DNA of 64,000 bases from Guadua angustifolia (taxonomy: Eukaryota > Streptophyta > Magnoliopsida > Poales > Poaceae). The stretch spans positions 1,054,001 to 1,118,000 of the forward strand of contig CM070506.1 in NCBI GenBank assembly GCA_036346375.1. The letters run 5' to 3'. The translations under genes were made by a program, and so were the position numbers. Positions 43,697 through 56,509 of the stretch are shown one piece after another. The notes under the pieces were generated by a model. That model ran no database searches. It was not told where the DNA came from and worked only from the letters and a program-made list of their open reading frames with translations. The number at the start of each line of letters is the position of its first letter. Position 1 is the first letter of the stretch.

Positions 43697-46600
43697 TCAA
43701 GACATGGACTTCCTCCGATACATATCAAATTGACATATATTATTAATATTGTTTTCATATGGACTAGTAGGATGCTTCAGATCTCTAAACCCGCCATCCT
43801 CTCGATATAACTTCAAACCAAAGAGCATCGCATAAGTGGTCTCAGAATTGTTGATCGCTTTTTGCTCTAAACTCTTCTCGGGGATATTGATCTTCCAAAA
43901 ATGAAATGACTGATTAATTTCAGTTTCAAAATTTCTATGTAAAAGGCTAAGTATATTATTATGCACGACATATACCTTAGGAAAAGTTGTGAGTTGCCGA
44001 CCACGATGAGCATGTGTTGCATGACATAGAAGCCGCAATGGTCACCGCTCTCGTTGATGGAACTGTGAGAGAGAAAAGAAATTCAGCCCACGAAGATTAG
44101 ATGTCAAAAAATTAATCATATATATGCTAGGCACTTGTACCTTAAATCGCTTATATCGCAGTTGTCTTGCCCTTTTTTGTCGTCCGTATGCCCTCCTTCA
44201 TCGACATAGTCCGAGAAACCCTACATACATTGGAGAGCACCATTGAGTCAAAAAAATAAACGTAGTTAAATTCCTCGATGTGTTAGGTTTCAATAATGCG
44301 CTTATACAAGAAGGAGGCTTGATCGCAGATGCCATTGGTCTCTTCTCGATCGAGTTAAATGTGTAGATCGTGGTTTTCACTGAACGAGGACGAGTAGAAC
44401 CCAATGGTTGCTTATTAAATAAAATGTAGTGCAAGGAAATAAGTTCACATACGGTTTTAAGTGCGCATAAGTAATTGAATCGAAAAGTACTACTTGCTCC
44501 TCGTGGTACGGCAATACAATGAAGTCCTTCTTCGACTCAAATTGCAATACCCCTTGATGTAGCTAGCAACGAACCCGGTTGAAGCCTAGCCATGATCGCA
44601 GACACAAGCTCGGGTCGACAAACCCAACCGTGTAGATTCGTCACGGCTCGTTGTCTCATTATCCCGCAACTCGTGTTGAATGTGAGAAAACATAATGCAA
44701 AATCCTATAAAAGTCATGAGCGCAAGCTATATGGTGTGATACTCACAGGCGTCCATGATCGTAAAGTAGAAATATCGACGGCTTTCATTTGGTACACACG
44801 GAATAGATCCTCAAAACCGACGGGAATGTTCCATGCTCCTCGCGGTGAAAATGTACCATTTTATACTTCACGCTGAAGTCGACTCGACGCCTTCCCCTTC
44901 ACCTTATCAAGGTACCATCCATGGAGGAGGCGAGTCCACTTGCCTAGATCATTCACCAGACGATGCAATCAGGGCTTTCCATGCTCAGAGGCCTTATAAT
45001 CATACTGTGGTGCTCGTGGCTGTGATCGACTCTTCTTCTCGGGCCAAGGAGTCTCCGAGGTCGGGCGATGGGCTTTTGTACCTTAAGGGGCCTGTGGCCT
45101 CTGTCGCCTTTGCCCTCAAGCGGAAGGAGTCTCTGAGGCCTCTTGTGGTTCTACGGAGTCCCGTGAGGCCTCTGTGGTTCTACGGGAGCAGGAGCAGAGC
45201 AGGAGGAGGCGCAAGCCAGAGAGCAAGAGCGGTGTGCAGCGGAGAGCAGGATCAGCAGGAGCAGCAGAGGCGAGAGCAAAGCAGGAGGAACCTACGGAAG
45301 CACGATATATTTAACTTATCTGCAGATCTACCGAATGGTAGAGAAGACGTGGAGGGACTTTTTACCTTGACCAAGACGACACCCGCCGTGGGTCACTTGA
45401 TGAACGACATGCGTGCTTGCCCGAGAGTGGTGATATCTTCGCTGGGGGAAATCGAGCACATGTGATAAGAAGTCTTCGTGGGACGAGTCCACCGCACCTC
45501 ATGTAGCCCTTCCCACAGCCGACCATGCACAAGGTCGGTCTCGCTGCATGGAAATGCAACCCCGCGTGCAGCCTCGATGGGAAATCCATCCTCCGTCATG
45601 ATGGTGAGCTGGCACTTCGCAGGCACCTGCAAGAAGTGTACAACTTGAGGAAAAACATTACGGGAGTTACACTCGTAGCTTTAACTCAGAAAAATTAATT
45701 ATTACCTTCACCGGGACCGGTCTTATCATTTTGGAACCGCAATGCTAGGTCGGGCACGACTTTCTATGACAATCGAGGGCATCCGCTCGACTGGGAAATC
45801 ATCGCCATCATCTCGGCCCTTAGGCGATCCTCACGTGCCATCATCTCCTCTTATCTCCTCCTCACGCCGTGTCATCTCCCCTCATCTCCTCCTTAATCTC
45901 CTCCTCACCGCTCCCTTAGTGTGTCCTTGAGGCGCCTCACGTGCTCGCCATGACCTTGATATGGCACTTGCAGCGTCATCTTGAAAGTAGGACTTCTTCG
46001 TGTCCCGCTTTCACGGCAAGCACCGACCCTTATGGTCGGACTTCCGATCGCAGACGACGTGATGTCCTTCACCCTTGGCTCAGAAGGTCCCCTGTTCTTT
46101 TCACCGGCTTACCTCTTCCCGTAATAAGCTTAGCATTTAATTAGATTTGAAATACAACAAGTTGGGTCAATTGTATTGTACTAAGTTAGATGTCTTACGA
46201 TGGTAGAGACGACTTGAGCGGTAGCAGGGTTTGCAACTACAAGCTGCCCGTCAGGGGTTTTTTTTGTCCTCGCTAATACCCAGCTATGCGTCTGCCTCGA
46301 TATGTGGGAGTAAGGCATCACCGTCCGAGTGAGTGCACTCCTCGGCTAGTCGCGCCCACTCGCCTTCTTCCCTCATAGCTGCTCAGACCGAGGTGGTGCG
46401 GGTGCGTGTTAAGCCTCGACAGCGGTGTTCCTCTCTCACCGCTCGCGCCTCGCATTCTTCATCCTTGTGAACTCCGCCCAAACATCGGGGTCACAAATGG
46501 ATACCTCTCGAATGGTGTACGGCCTTTCAAAGACGCATCGGCAGGCATAAGGGTCTTGAAGTGCCTCAAGGCCACACCCATCCTCTTCAAGGCGCACTGC

Positions 46601-46919
46601 CCCGCTTTGGGTTCATCTTCCTCCTCTATAATCCATTTACTCTTAACCTCGCCCCACAACCGATTCTTTCGCCAATGACTTCCTTTCTCCAATCCTTAAT
46701 TGTTATGGGCACTCTCCTCACCAATTGGCCAAGAAATGGCCCAGATCGCCCCATGTACTTAGGAGGGCCCTGCAGGCACTTCGTGGCATTGAAGCGGAGA
46801 AACCGCGCGTTCTCCTCAGAGCCCCTTTGTTTGGTCCTCGGGTCTTCCTCACCTTACTCGCCCTTTAGTAATTGGAACCATTCTCGGCCCCTCAAGAAGA
46901 CCTTTCTACTGTTCGCCAT
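43697..46919 (-). pseudogene. CACTA-3b second gene: TNP1-like with Ulp1-like peptidase domain
   Basis: The inferred start is MANSRKV-type at 46919, in a context matching CACTA-3a. The N-terminal blocks are KWIIEEEDE, LKRMGVALRHFKTLM and RTPFERYPFVTP (46700-46460). A Glu/Arg/Met-rich coiled coil follows (EEMTRREEEI; AEMMAMISQSS, ~45900-45780), then DLFRVYQMKAVDISTLRSW near 44800-44755. The Ulp1-like end has KKDFIVLPYHEEQVVLFDS (~44545-44470), HWVLLVLV with His at 44406-44404, and DHCGFYVMQHMLIVV with Cys at 44037-44035. The last part ends KSMS and a stop at 43697. The key His and Cys are both still present, unlike in CACTA-2a and 3a, but many frameshifts prevent translation. Introns are likely (e.g. 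around 44050-44280). Confidence 0.75.
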
Positions 46920-47360
46920 TTGCCGATGCTTTCTAGTTGCGACATTTTGAGTTTTCTTATCTCGATAAGGTCATATGTGTGACATGAGAGAAAGCAATTT
47001 GAAGCTACTATATGCACTTGACAATAAATCTTGTAAAGGATCAACAGATAATTCATAGTATGCAATTGTTCCGAACAAAAGTCTATCTATTGACCAACTA
47101 AATAAGTTCGAATGATAACTCCTAATCTCTAAATTCGAACGGATACATGTGGGTTACGCAACTTGAACTCTAACCTATGCTCAGATAAAAAAACAAAAGC
47201 CCATTCTATATGACAAGTGAATTTAGCACTAGCAGATGTTTACTTATACCAACAAGTTTCAGATTTCACAACATCAACAGAGAATTTGAGCATTAATGTA
47301 CTAATGCAATGGCAATAATACTTGCAAGACAATGGGAACAATAGGTCGGTTTTCGACATT

Positions 47361-48068
47361 TAGGATGGCAATCGGGTTGGGTACCTCGGGTCCAGCCTCC
47401 GTGGACCCGGATTCGAGACCCGGTTTGGACGGACCGACCGAAGTCGACACGGTCCAAACTCGACCGGACCGACCGACGGCATTTCGGACCTAACGGGTAC
47501 CTGCACCTGCTCGAATCATGCAATCGCGTGGCCTGCCTCCGATGCATGCTTCGCGTGGCTTCTCGGTATTGGCTACGACCCAAGTCGATCTTAGCTAGCA
47601 GCACTTCGTTTCCCGTGCTCAAGAACGTTGGAAAGAAGAGCTGGATTGACATGGGCACAGGCGACAGGGAAGGGGAGAGTCACTGAGTCAGCTAAAAAAT
47701 TGAAAGGAAGGACAAGGAAGGACAACCGGTCCTCTGACTACAATTTAAATTGTGAGACTACTTTTTCTCTTCAGACACACGCTACTACATGGTTAAAAGT
47801 GAGCCTTGTAGCTGCTGAAGTTGCCAACTTTTCCCGCCATTGTATAATTTTATTCTACAGCTTGTTACGGCAGAAAAAGGAAGCCAATTTTCGAATTGAA
47901 ACGAAAAACGGGTCCGGGTCTGGGTACCCACGGGTCCAAATTAAGACCGGACCAACCCGACCTGCATCTTGACCAAATAATATACCCATGGGTCCAAATT
48001 TGGACTGCAGACGACTCGCTTGCCTGCACTCAGGGTACCCGGACCCATGGGTATTTTTGCCATCCCTA
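47361..48068. mobile_element. hAT (Ac/Ds-like) MITE in CACTA-3b
   Basis: The termini are TAGGATGGCAATCGGG at 47361 and, inverted, TAGGGATGGCAAAAATACCC ending at 48068. The flanking 8 bp are TCGACATT and TCGATACT (6 of 8 identical). The interior is rich in GGGTACC/ACCCG motifs near both ends and encodes nothing recognisable. It lies between the hairpin module and the start of the second gene. Confidence 0.75.
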
Positions 48069-48198
48069 TCGATACTTGCAAGAATAGCAACACAAGAAGG
48101 TCAAGTTAGTGTTTACATAACATGCAATATCTGTTGACCAACTAAATACGCACTCAACGATAACCTCTAATCTCTAAATAGGTTTGGTCCTAATCCCA

Positions 48199-48436
48199 TT
48201 CGAGGATATGTGGTTCGAGCAAGTTCTTGCCGTTGTACAACCAGAAAATTTGGCGAATCTCCGTTCTCCGGATACACGCCTCGACAACAGTCAAGAGGGT
48301 GTGTATCCGGAGAACACCAGGAAACGCTACCAAATCAACTCGAAGTTGTACAACATAGCTCAGAACTTGCCCGAACCACATATCCTCGAACTGCATAAAA
48401 ACGTGGACAATTGAGATCGCTTGCTTATGAATATGC
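48199..48436 (-). promoter_or_regulatory. TATA-hairpin module in front of the CACTA-3b second gene
   Basis: The hairpin spans 48199-48390 (TTCGAGGATATGTGG ... CCACATATCCTCGAA). Its apex is near 48290 (CCTCGACAACAGTCAAGAGG), and a perfect GTTCTCCGGATACAC / GTGTATCCGGAGAAC pair lies beside the apex. On the transcribed (minus) side it is preceded by a degraded TATA-like CATATTCATAAG near 48425-48436. Relative to CACTA-3a, CAAGTTCC has become CAAGTTCT in both arms, keeping the stem paired. Confidence 0.8.
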
Positions 48437-49589
48437 TGAAATGGCGATTCATAATCAAGTACTTTCGAACAGGAGACGATGTTACGATTTTGAACTCTAA
48501 CATAGATCATATTACAAGAATAATAATAATAACATGTGTAAAAAATACAAGTACAAGAAAAAGCACTATACCCGTGATTGTTGGAAAAATTATGAATATA
48601 AGAGCAAGACTTTGTACATTATTCCTTTAAAACATATGAATAAGAATACATAATCCTCTAGCAACCAGTATGACACAAATATGACAATATTTAACCATTT
48701 TGTGTCATCCATTCTAAGAATTATGTCTATCACAAAAGAGCATCAAATCACTGAATAGTAAGCCAAGGCATAAAAGATTTTAGGGTTGGAAAAGATGCGA
48801 GTATAAGAGCAAGTATTATTCCTTAATACATATATCAATTTGATTCCATATACATGATTCAAAGATGGCCATTCGATATAATTAAGGAGAAGTAAATTAT
48901 GTAGACTATGGCAAACAAGAAAAGAATCATGTCTACTTTGGCAATGTGAAGTTAATTAAGTATGATTGCTCTCAGATTATTGGGTTTAAAATGAAGATTA
49001 GAATCTTCACCTCAATCACAAATGGGCAAAACAATTGATTGAGTGTATAAGGCCTTAAATTCTTACCACCTTAACATGCACAATAAGAACCGAAAATGAG
49101 ATTCATGTTATTAAGTTCTTCTCGAGATTATAAATTCGAGCGTAAAATTTATCTAAACAAAGATATGACAAAGGACACTCTAAATTCAGATCAACTTAAT
49201 ATCGATCAGCTTATGACAATGAATTCAAATTAAAACAAGAGGGCAAATAGCTTTATCAAGCATAATTTATTGAACCAATGACAAGTATATCACAAACAGT
49301 TTATTACCGCTTGTCCTTCAAAGCAAGAAGTGAACTAATAATTCAAAGCAAGAAGCTAATCCAATCTATCCAGATTATCGGGACTTAGACCGAAATCACA
49401 GATATCAATATGCTACTCAAAGAACAAGACTTTCGTGACGGTGAATAACTTCAATACTTCTACAAAGATGTATCTCTATCAATTTATGGCCTTATTCACA
49501 AAATAATTGTTACTATCATCATAACCCTAAAATCATCATAGAGCAATACCTCTCCTTCAACAAAGAAGAACCAAGAAACAAGTGCAAGA
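48437..49589 (-). other. Intron-like AT-rich region of CACTA-3b
   Basis: No gene or repeat was recognised. It corresponds in position to 27147-29677 of CACTA-3a. The stretch at 48960-49080 matches 29180-29280 of 3a (CACCTCAATCACAAAT / ATTTGTGATTGAGGTTGA). Confidence 0.4.
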
Positions 49590-49745
49590 TCAGAGGTGAG
49601 GAAGACGGAGGCAGGGGCACCGGGCAACGCACGGGCGGCGCAGGCGACGACCGGGCGACGGGGGAGGCGAGGCAGGCACGAACCTGACGGGACGGGCGGC
49701 GAGGCGAGGCACCGGCGCCTCGGCGCGCTAGGTTAAGCGTGGAGC
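49590..49745 (-). other. GC-rich leader of CACTA-3b second gene
   Basis: A short GC-rich stretch of GGCGAGGCG repeats sits where CACTA-1 and 3a have longer GC-rich leaders. It is probably untranslated. Confidence 0.45.
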
Positions 49746-49794
49746 GTGGTTGCTGCTGTAATGGCTACGGTCGCGAGATGGGCCGGGTTTTTAA

Positions 49795-50345
49795 GAAAAC
49801 TGAGAGATTGCACACTCATTAGTATCACTCTTTTAAGAAAACCGACACTGATGAATTGTTATTAGTATCACTCTTTTAAGAAAACCAATACTGATGCTTT
49901 ATCATTAGTATCACTTTTTTAATAAAATCGATACTGATGCTTTATCATTAGTATCACTTTTTTAATAAAAACCGATACTGATGCTATATCATCACTTTTC
50001 TAATAGAACATCGATGTTAGTCATCAAGATCACTTGTTTAATAAAACCGACATCGATGCTTTATCATTACTATCACTTTTTAATAAAACCGACATTGATG
50101 CTTTATCATTAGTATCACTTTTTTAATAAAAACCGATACTGATGCTATATCATCACTTTTCTAATAGAACACTGATGTTAGTCATCAGTATCACTTGTTT
50201 AATAAAACCGATACTGATGCTTTATCATTACTATCACTTTTTTAATAAAAACCGATACTGATGCTTGATCATCACTTTTCTAATAGAACACTGATGTTAG
50301 TCATCAGTATCACTTTTTTTAATAAAACCGACACTGATGTAGTTT
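49795..50345. repeat. CACTA-3b internal repeat block between the two genes
   Basis: There are about twenty units of CATTAGTATCACTTTTTTAAT / AAAACCGATACTGATG type in alternating orientation, plus ~110 bp higher-order copies (49985-50095, 50140-50250, 50270-50340). The sequence differs from the terminal repeats of this element, but the layout is the same. Confidence 0.85.
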
Positions 50346-50699
50346 ATTGCACTATTCCTTTTCAGACATCTGCAAGTTCTGAATTTTCAGCATTTCATCA
50401 AAGAGAGAAAATGCCATAACTTTGTCATACATTGTTGAAATTATTAGAAATTTTGCAGAAACATATTTCAGGATACTGCAAAACTTTTCATAAAATAATT
50501 TTTGGAAAAATCGACCTCATTCAAGAAATATGCCAAAATTCATTTCGTAGACATGATTTGTGCGTAGCGAGAAAAGTCAAAACTTTTTCAAATTAATCTG
50601 GAATTGTACGCAAATTTCCGAAATGAGCTTTCGACTATTTACAAGCTTTCCCAAAAGTAATTTTGTCAAATGGAATTTTCTTTCACAACATATGGCACA
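50346..50699 (-). other. 3' flank of the CACTA-3b transposase gene
   Basis: This is AT-rich 3'UTR-like sequence homologous to 25975-26220 of CACTA-3a. No gene was seen. Confidence 0.45.
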
Positions 50700-53600
50700 A
50701 AGTGCGAGGCATAAAGAGAAATTGCATGCATTTCAATCAAGCCTCCAAACAGCAATTTTACATACATTATAATAGTCCATTTATTTACAATACGCCCTTC
50801 ATGATGATCTACTCGCATGTAATTGGCTCCATGTGTGTCGCCATCCCCGCTAAGACAAGCCCCATCTCGCAAATGAAGGTATCTCATCGAATTGGTTATA
50901 CTCTTCTTCATCTACAACATCTTCAACTCCCACGATCCGTCTCTTGCCATGAAGAACGACGTGCAACCTCGGATTGGCCGGATCGCGACGTAAAAGACTT
51001 GAGTTGCTTGCTTCGCAAGGACAAACGGATCATCTTTGTAGGCGAGTCCTCCGAGATCCACAATAGTAAAGCCTCTCTTGTCGACCTTCACTCCATGTGG
51101 AAGTCGCACTCCACTTACATCTCGAACAATGGAACTTGGTATATTCCATAATCGAGCTCCCAAATTTCTTCGATCATCCCATAGTAGGAGTTCATTGCGG
51201 TTGGGGAGACTGTTTTTGAGTGATGATCATCGAAAAGCATTTATACTCACACCTTTGCTTTTGGACAAGACTTTTGGCATCTTGACTCAAATGTAAAAGG
51301 TGTAACCATTAATATCGCACTCGCCATGTCTCAGACATTAAATCTTGGTCCGTCACCAACCATTTTACATTCTCAAGAAGGAGACCTCGCTTTTTCTTTG
51401 AACCATGTGAGGAATCGATCATTGTGTTCTTGTGCGATGGAAAGCTCATCCATTTGTGGATTCTCTTCCGTAATATCAACTTATGCCGCCGATGTATGGA
51501 TCTAACTTGCGCTTATTCGCAAGATCGTGAAATGCGCCTTGCAATACATATCAAACCTCTGACTCATTAGTTTGGACCCAACGGTTCCTTTACCAAAGAA
51601 GTCCGCCTCATGACGAGATATAGGAACACCGATTGCTTGTCTTTACCCAAGTAGTCCACGCAAAACTCAATAACCTCTTCATTCCATAACCTTCAACAAT
51701 ACTACCCTCAAAGCCAATTCCATTCTCACGACGACTTTAATATACCCATGTACCTCTCGAACGGATACATGTAACGAGGAAAGCGGGTCCACATATCTTA
51801 ATCTCTCGACAAGGTGAACAACAAGGTGGACCATTACGCCAAAGAACGACGTGGGAAATGCATCTCAAGGTGACACGTAGTCTGCACCACCTCACTCTGT
51901 AAGTTGTCTAGTACATCGGGTCAATAACTTTGCAGAGATCACATTGAAGAAATAACACAACTTTGTGATTGCTAACCCGACATCCTCCGGGAGAATATTT
52001 TGATTGCAACGGGAGCATTTGGGTCATCAAGACATGGCGGTCATGGGACTTCATGCCCAACAACTTCAAATCATCCATAGACACAAGCTTCCTAATGTTC
52101 ATGAGTAGCCGATGGAACTTTAATACTTTGGAGACATTTGCAGAGATCTTCTTTCTCCTTCTTGGACAGGTGTAGCATGCAGCAGGATGTACTGGACCTT
52201 TTCCATCCTCCACTATCATTGCAAGTCCGGGCCCGATTCCCATGTAGGCCATGTCGCGACGAGCATTGACACCATCTTTGGTCTTCCTGTATACCAAGAG
52301 GATGCCAACCAAGTTGTCGCAGACATTCTTCTCAACATGCATGACATCAATACAATGCCGACATCTAACTCCTTCCAAAGACGGTAAGTCCTGCATTATT
52401 GACCTCTTCTTCCAAATGGTCCTAGGATCTAACAGATTTACGCTTCTTTTCCGCATCAACATCGATATCCTCTACACGTGAATATACTTGGCTTCCACTC
52501 ATAGGTCATGTGTCGAACGGACTTCCTCTTCCCATTAAATTTGTCATCCATCTTACAAAGATCGATGACTTCGAGGTAGAAACCTACGGTGACCCATATA
52601 TTACGCTTTCTTGGAATTCAAGACCATAGACTCTCGCCTCTTCACAAATAGGACACGCTTTGGATCCTTTCAGATCAGAATCGCCAAATTACCAAGAGCC
52701 GGAAATCATTTATGGTGCAAAATACCATAGCTGTGAGGGTGAAATGCTCTTTGTACGCATCCCACACGCGACCCCCTCATTCCACAATTTTATCAAATCC
52801 TCGATCAATGGTGCAAGGTACACATCAATATCATTTCCTACTGTTTGGGTCCCGAGATTAGTAATGACATCATGATATACTTCCGCTTCATGCATGTACC
52901 AAGGAGGGAGGTTGTAGATACACAATGAATCGCCAGTGCTATGATGAGTGCTCATGTTACCAAACGGATTCATTCCGCTTCAGACTCAACCCAAATCTTA
53001 TGTTCCTCATTTCGCACCAAACTCCTCATGTTTCCAATCGATGTTTCTCCATTGAGCCGAATCAGAGGTGTCTCACTTGCCATCTTCCTTTCGAGACTCG
53101 TAATGCCAACGCAACAATTTTGCCTCTCTCGGATTTGTAAACAACCGCCCAGACGGGAATGATGGGCAAGTACCATAATACCTTGGCGGTGCACCTTTAG
53201 TGACCTCTTCACCGTCAAGGTTCCCGCTTTACGCTTCTTGTCGTTACGCTTTCCTTTTGTTTGTACCAGGCACACCGCAAACCGGACAAACGTGCAGCTC
53301 CTGATGTGCGCATAAGACAAGATGCAATCATTCGACATGCATGTATCCTTTCTATTTCCATTCCCATGGGACATAGTAGCTTCTTCGCTTTATAAATGCT
53401 TGTTGGCAACTCGCTTCTCCGAAGCAGATCCGATAGAAGAACTAGTAGTGCATTGAAACTTGTATCCGTCCAACGGTGTTTTGCCTTCGCGTCAACAATG
53501 CAAGGACCGAACCTCAACCTCGTGTATTCCGCTTGCAACCCGTGAACAGCGGTTTGGCATCGCCTTCTATCAAGCTTTTAAACTTTTCAAACTCTCTTTT

Positions 53601-53948
53601 CCGTAATTAGCCTCCACATCCCGCAACATTTGCTCCAAATTATCCTCCTCAAACATATCAGTCCGCAACTCGTCATCCGGTTCCATCGTATCTTCGTTGC
53701 ATGTCGGAAGGGTACTACCGCCTCCCCGTGATGGATCCAACATGTAATTCCTCACGGCCACGCCGAATCGTGGTCCTCAATTTGAGATGAGTTGTTAAAT
53801 CTCCTCGATTCGTGCAATCAATGCAAGGACAATATATGAAGTTTACACCTCCTCACCATGTCGTTTTTCGCAATTTTTTGAACTCCTTAACACCCTCTCA
53901 AATTCAGCACTCACACGCTTTTCGGATACATCCATTCTCACGGTCCAT
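50700..53948 (-). pseudogene. CACTA transposase (tnp2/TNPD-type) of CACTA-3b, many small frameshifts
   Basis: The inferred ATG is at 53948 (MDRE..; one G is missing relative to 3a, shifting the frame at once). Recognisable parts in order are Transpos_assoc (CPCIDC, ~53840), DDELRTDMFEEDNLEQMLRD (~53660), WTDTSFNALLVLLSDLL (~53480), the tnp2 domain (NPFGNMSTHHS at ~52965; IYNLPPWYMHEAE; VYLAPLIEDLIKLWNEGV at ~52820), and MHVEKNVCDNLVGILL (~52340). DUF4218-like sequence follows (~51900-51600), and DUF4216-like VKVDKRGFTIVDL at ~51095. The segment around VYLAPL that is deleted in CACTA-3a is kept here. Breaks are mostly 1-5 bp losses; large insertions are absent. Confidence 0.85.
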
Positions 53949-54289
53949 CTGTAATTAAATTTCGCACAATAAATTAAGGAAAAACTCGAGCGATAACTAG
54001 CTATAGCTATTTTAAATATTGAGACATCATTTCAATTAATATTACCTTTGCAAAATAGTGGATGTGTTCCAATATATATAAATGTACTCCCGATCGATAC
54101 CTAGCTTCTTCCCCGGTTTAAAGCTTCCAATTCCTACATAAGAGACATAAATTTTAACATCAACAATGATATCAAATAATCTAATTATATAGCTAGTGCA
54201 AGAGCTTGCAAATCTTTCTACTACAATCTAAACAAAACAAGGGTACCAACGATGACTCCTAATCTCTAAATAGGTTAGGTCCTATCTCA
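53949..54289 (-). other. Leader/intron of the CACTA-3b transposase gene
   Basis: It aligns with 20873-21208 of CACTA-3a (e.g. GAGACATCATTTCAATTAAT; TGTACTCCCGATCGATACC). It is non-coding, with splice-like signals but no gene. Confidence 0.5.
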
Positions 54290-54528
54290 TTCGAGATATA
54301 TGAGTTAGGCAAGTTCTTGTTGCCAGGCAACTCAGAGAAAATTTCGGCAGAGATCTCGCCGCTCTCCGTGATACACGCCTCGACAACAGTCAAGAGGGGT
54401 GTATCCGGAGAACACCAGAGAGACGCCACCAAATCTACTCGAGTTGTACAACATACCAGAACGTTTCAACCATATATCCTCGAACCGCCCAAAAACGTGG
54501 ACAATTCGAGATCGCCGCTTATAAATAT
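54290..54528 (-). promoter_or_regulatory. TATA-hairpin module in front of the CACTA-3b transposase gene
   Basis: The hairpin spans 54290-54484 (TTCGAGATATATGAGTT ... CATATATCCTCGAA) with apex near 54390 (CTCGACAACAGTCAAGAG). Its stem is more decayed than the other three. On the minus strand, a TATA-like CATATTTATAAG (54519-54530) and a small stem-loop (CTCGAATTGTCC.., ~54510-54480) precede it. It lies ~340 bp upstream of the transposase start, the same distance as in CACTA-3a. Confidence 0.75.
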
Positions 54529-55029
54529 GCCCTTTTGTTCAAAGATATTTATAAATAAGCACCTCAAACGGAGACGAGGTTACGCGCCTAAACTCTAATA
54601 ATAGCTACTACATGATAGTAATAATAATTCCATATAAACAGGAGATCGCACTACAAAATTAAATAGATATGTGCTTGTCAAATAAAGAGTGTGAAATATG
54701 AAAGCACGTACACAATTCCAAAGGCAACCTAAACTTTATTGACGACATATCGAAATTACCGAAGGCAAAATTGAAGGGTTTAAAGAATTGCTGATCACAT
54801 TTTGAAGAAACCGCAAAACCGGGCAAAACAGGGAATCTCCTCAAGATAGGGTTTCAATTTTGCCCTCTTAATACCCACCCAAGTATTGCTTCAAATTTTC
54901 TTACCCAAGTATTGCTTCCAACCACACAATATGAGCTATTTTCTCTGTGGCGGCGAGAAATCTCCTCGAGCAACAACAGAGAAGAGTTCGCGAAGCAGTA
55001 TATATAACCTAGCGAGGCACGCCGAATTC

Positions 55030-55490
55030 GGTTCTTTTCAAAGCGATAGTGATGTGCACGGCCATCACTTGTGACAAGCACGAGCACATCGAATCGGTCT
55101 TTTCAACAAGCGATAGTGATGTGCAAGACGGTCATCACTATCGCTTCTATAAAAGAACCGATAGTGATAACCATGTGCACATCGAGAATCGGTTTTCTAT
55201 TAAAAGTGATAGTGATGTGCACGGTCATCACTATCGGTTCTTTTCATAGAAGTGATAGTGATGATCACATGATCATCACTATCACTTCTATGAAAGAACC
55301 GATAGTGATGACCCGCACATCACTATCACTTTTTAGTAGAGAACCGATTCGGATGTGTCCAAAGCTACATCACAATCACTTATAATCTCGTAACCGATAG
55401 TGATTATTACTAACACCCTCCGGGTTACTTATCACAATCGTTTTTTCGAAAAACTTAAGAACCGACACAGATACAGTGATAGTGATGTGT
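55030..55490. repeat. CACTA-3b subterminal repeats (transposase side)
   Basis: There are about fifteen units of CATCACTATCGGTTCTTTTC / AGAAGTGATAGTGATG type in alternating orientation. They match the left end of CACTA-3a (19700-20120) when inverted, including the AACTTAAGAACCGA segment next to the terminus. Confidence 0.85.
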
Positions 55491-55508
55491 CGTTCTGTAG
55501 TAGTGTGT

Positions 55509-55691
55509 AGAATTTTGAATTTGGGACTACTATATGGATTATATATGAAAATTTTCAAAAATTTGAGTAATAAATTGTAAAATAAAACTATGCCAACAAA
55601 AATATGACTAATTCTTATAATTTCACGTAATCAGAACTAATAGAAGGTGGTTCTTAATGTTTTATGCTAATCTGCTATGTCTTTAAATAAT
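55509..55691. other. AT-rich spacer
   Basis: No gene or repeat was recognised between CACTA-3b and the solo LTR. Confidence 0.4.
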
Positions 55692-55696
55692 CTAAG

Positions 55697-56163
55697 TGTC
55701 GACGTTTGTTGTCGGCAATAATTAAAACAGGGCTATACGCTGGATCTGAACTCGATGGTAGCACAAGACACGGGATGTATATAGGTTCGGGCTCTCGCGA
55801 AGGAGATAACACTCTAGTCTTGTGCTCTGGGATTATGAAAACCTAGCTTACTGCTAATGATCTGATCATGATGTATCCCCGCCCCCCTTTATATAGTGGA
55901 GGGGTACGGTTTACATGGAAGAGTCCTAGTCGATTATAAGGTGGAGACTATATCTCTATCTTTATCTGCTGAGCATGGTAACAGCCAGGATTACAATCGT
56001 GTCATACCTAATCCAGATTGGTTACTATCTTCAGAGTTTCGTTGTTGCGCGGGTAAGCAACAGCCCAGGTGATGCCCGTCCTTGTACAGTCGGCTCGGCC
56101 CATCCCCTCTTGGGTGGCTCTCACGGCCTACCCTACGGATATCCGGGATTCATGTACTCCACA
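55697..56163 (-). mobile_element. Solo LTR (gypsy-type, 467 bp)
   Basis: On the minus strand it runs TGTGGAGTACATGAATCC ... AAACGTCGACA. It is flanked by a perfect 5 bp duplication CTAAG (55692-55696 and 56164-56168). It contains a TATA box (ACTATATAAAGGGGG). Its middle is clearly homologous to 63240-63468, which is attached to gypsy pol sequence; this gives the family assignment. Confidence 0.88.
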
Positions 56164-56168
56164 CTAAG

Positions 56169-56494
56169 TTTGTTTATATGTATACAAAATACTCTTCAAA
56201 CATGTAGCCTGTGCGTGTACACGAGTTCATGACTAGTTTGACTAATTGGAGTACACAAAAGCATATGAGTTTAGTGGGAAGCGTCTGCCCTCGCACCGTA
56301 TTGGCTAGGAACCTCCACAAAATTACGAGCATGTGTGCGTACGTCGCATGAGATAGAAAATAGGAAAAAGATTACTATTTTGTACTAGCTAGGTGACCAA
56401 ATATCGAGGCATTGTCTTTCATCATATGAATCGCATCACCGTATGGAATTTGATGCCCATACGCGTATCCCAGTAAGTTTGCTCATTCTGTTAT
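56169..56494. other. Spacer between solo LTR and CACTA-2b
   Basis: No gene or known element was recognised. Confidence 0.4.
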
Positions 56495-56509
56495 CACTAT
56501 CTTGAAAAA

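Larger units (their letters stand above)
43187..55505 (-). mobile_element. CACTA-3b, 12.3 kb two-gene CACTA transposon
   Basis: The termini are CACTACTACAGAACGGCACATC at 43187 and its inverted counterpart CACTACTACAGAACGACACATC ending at 55505 (one mismatch in 22). The 3 bp duplication TGT is perfect (43184-43186, 55506-55508). Reading on the minus strand: subterminal repeats, TATA-hairpin, transposase (53948-50700), internal repeat block, GC-rich stretch, second TATA-hairpin, second gene (46919-43697). It is structurally complete, yet both genes have many small deletions. It is the same family as CACTA-3a, in opposite orientation. Confidence 0.9.
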
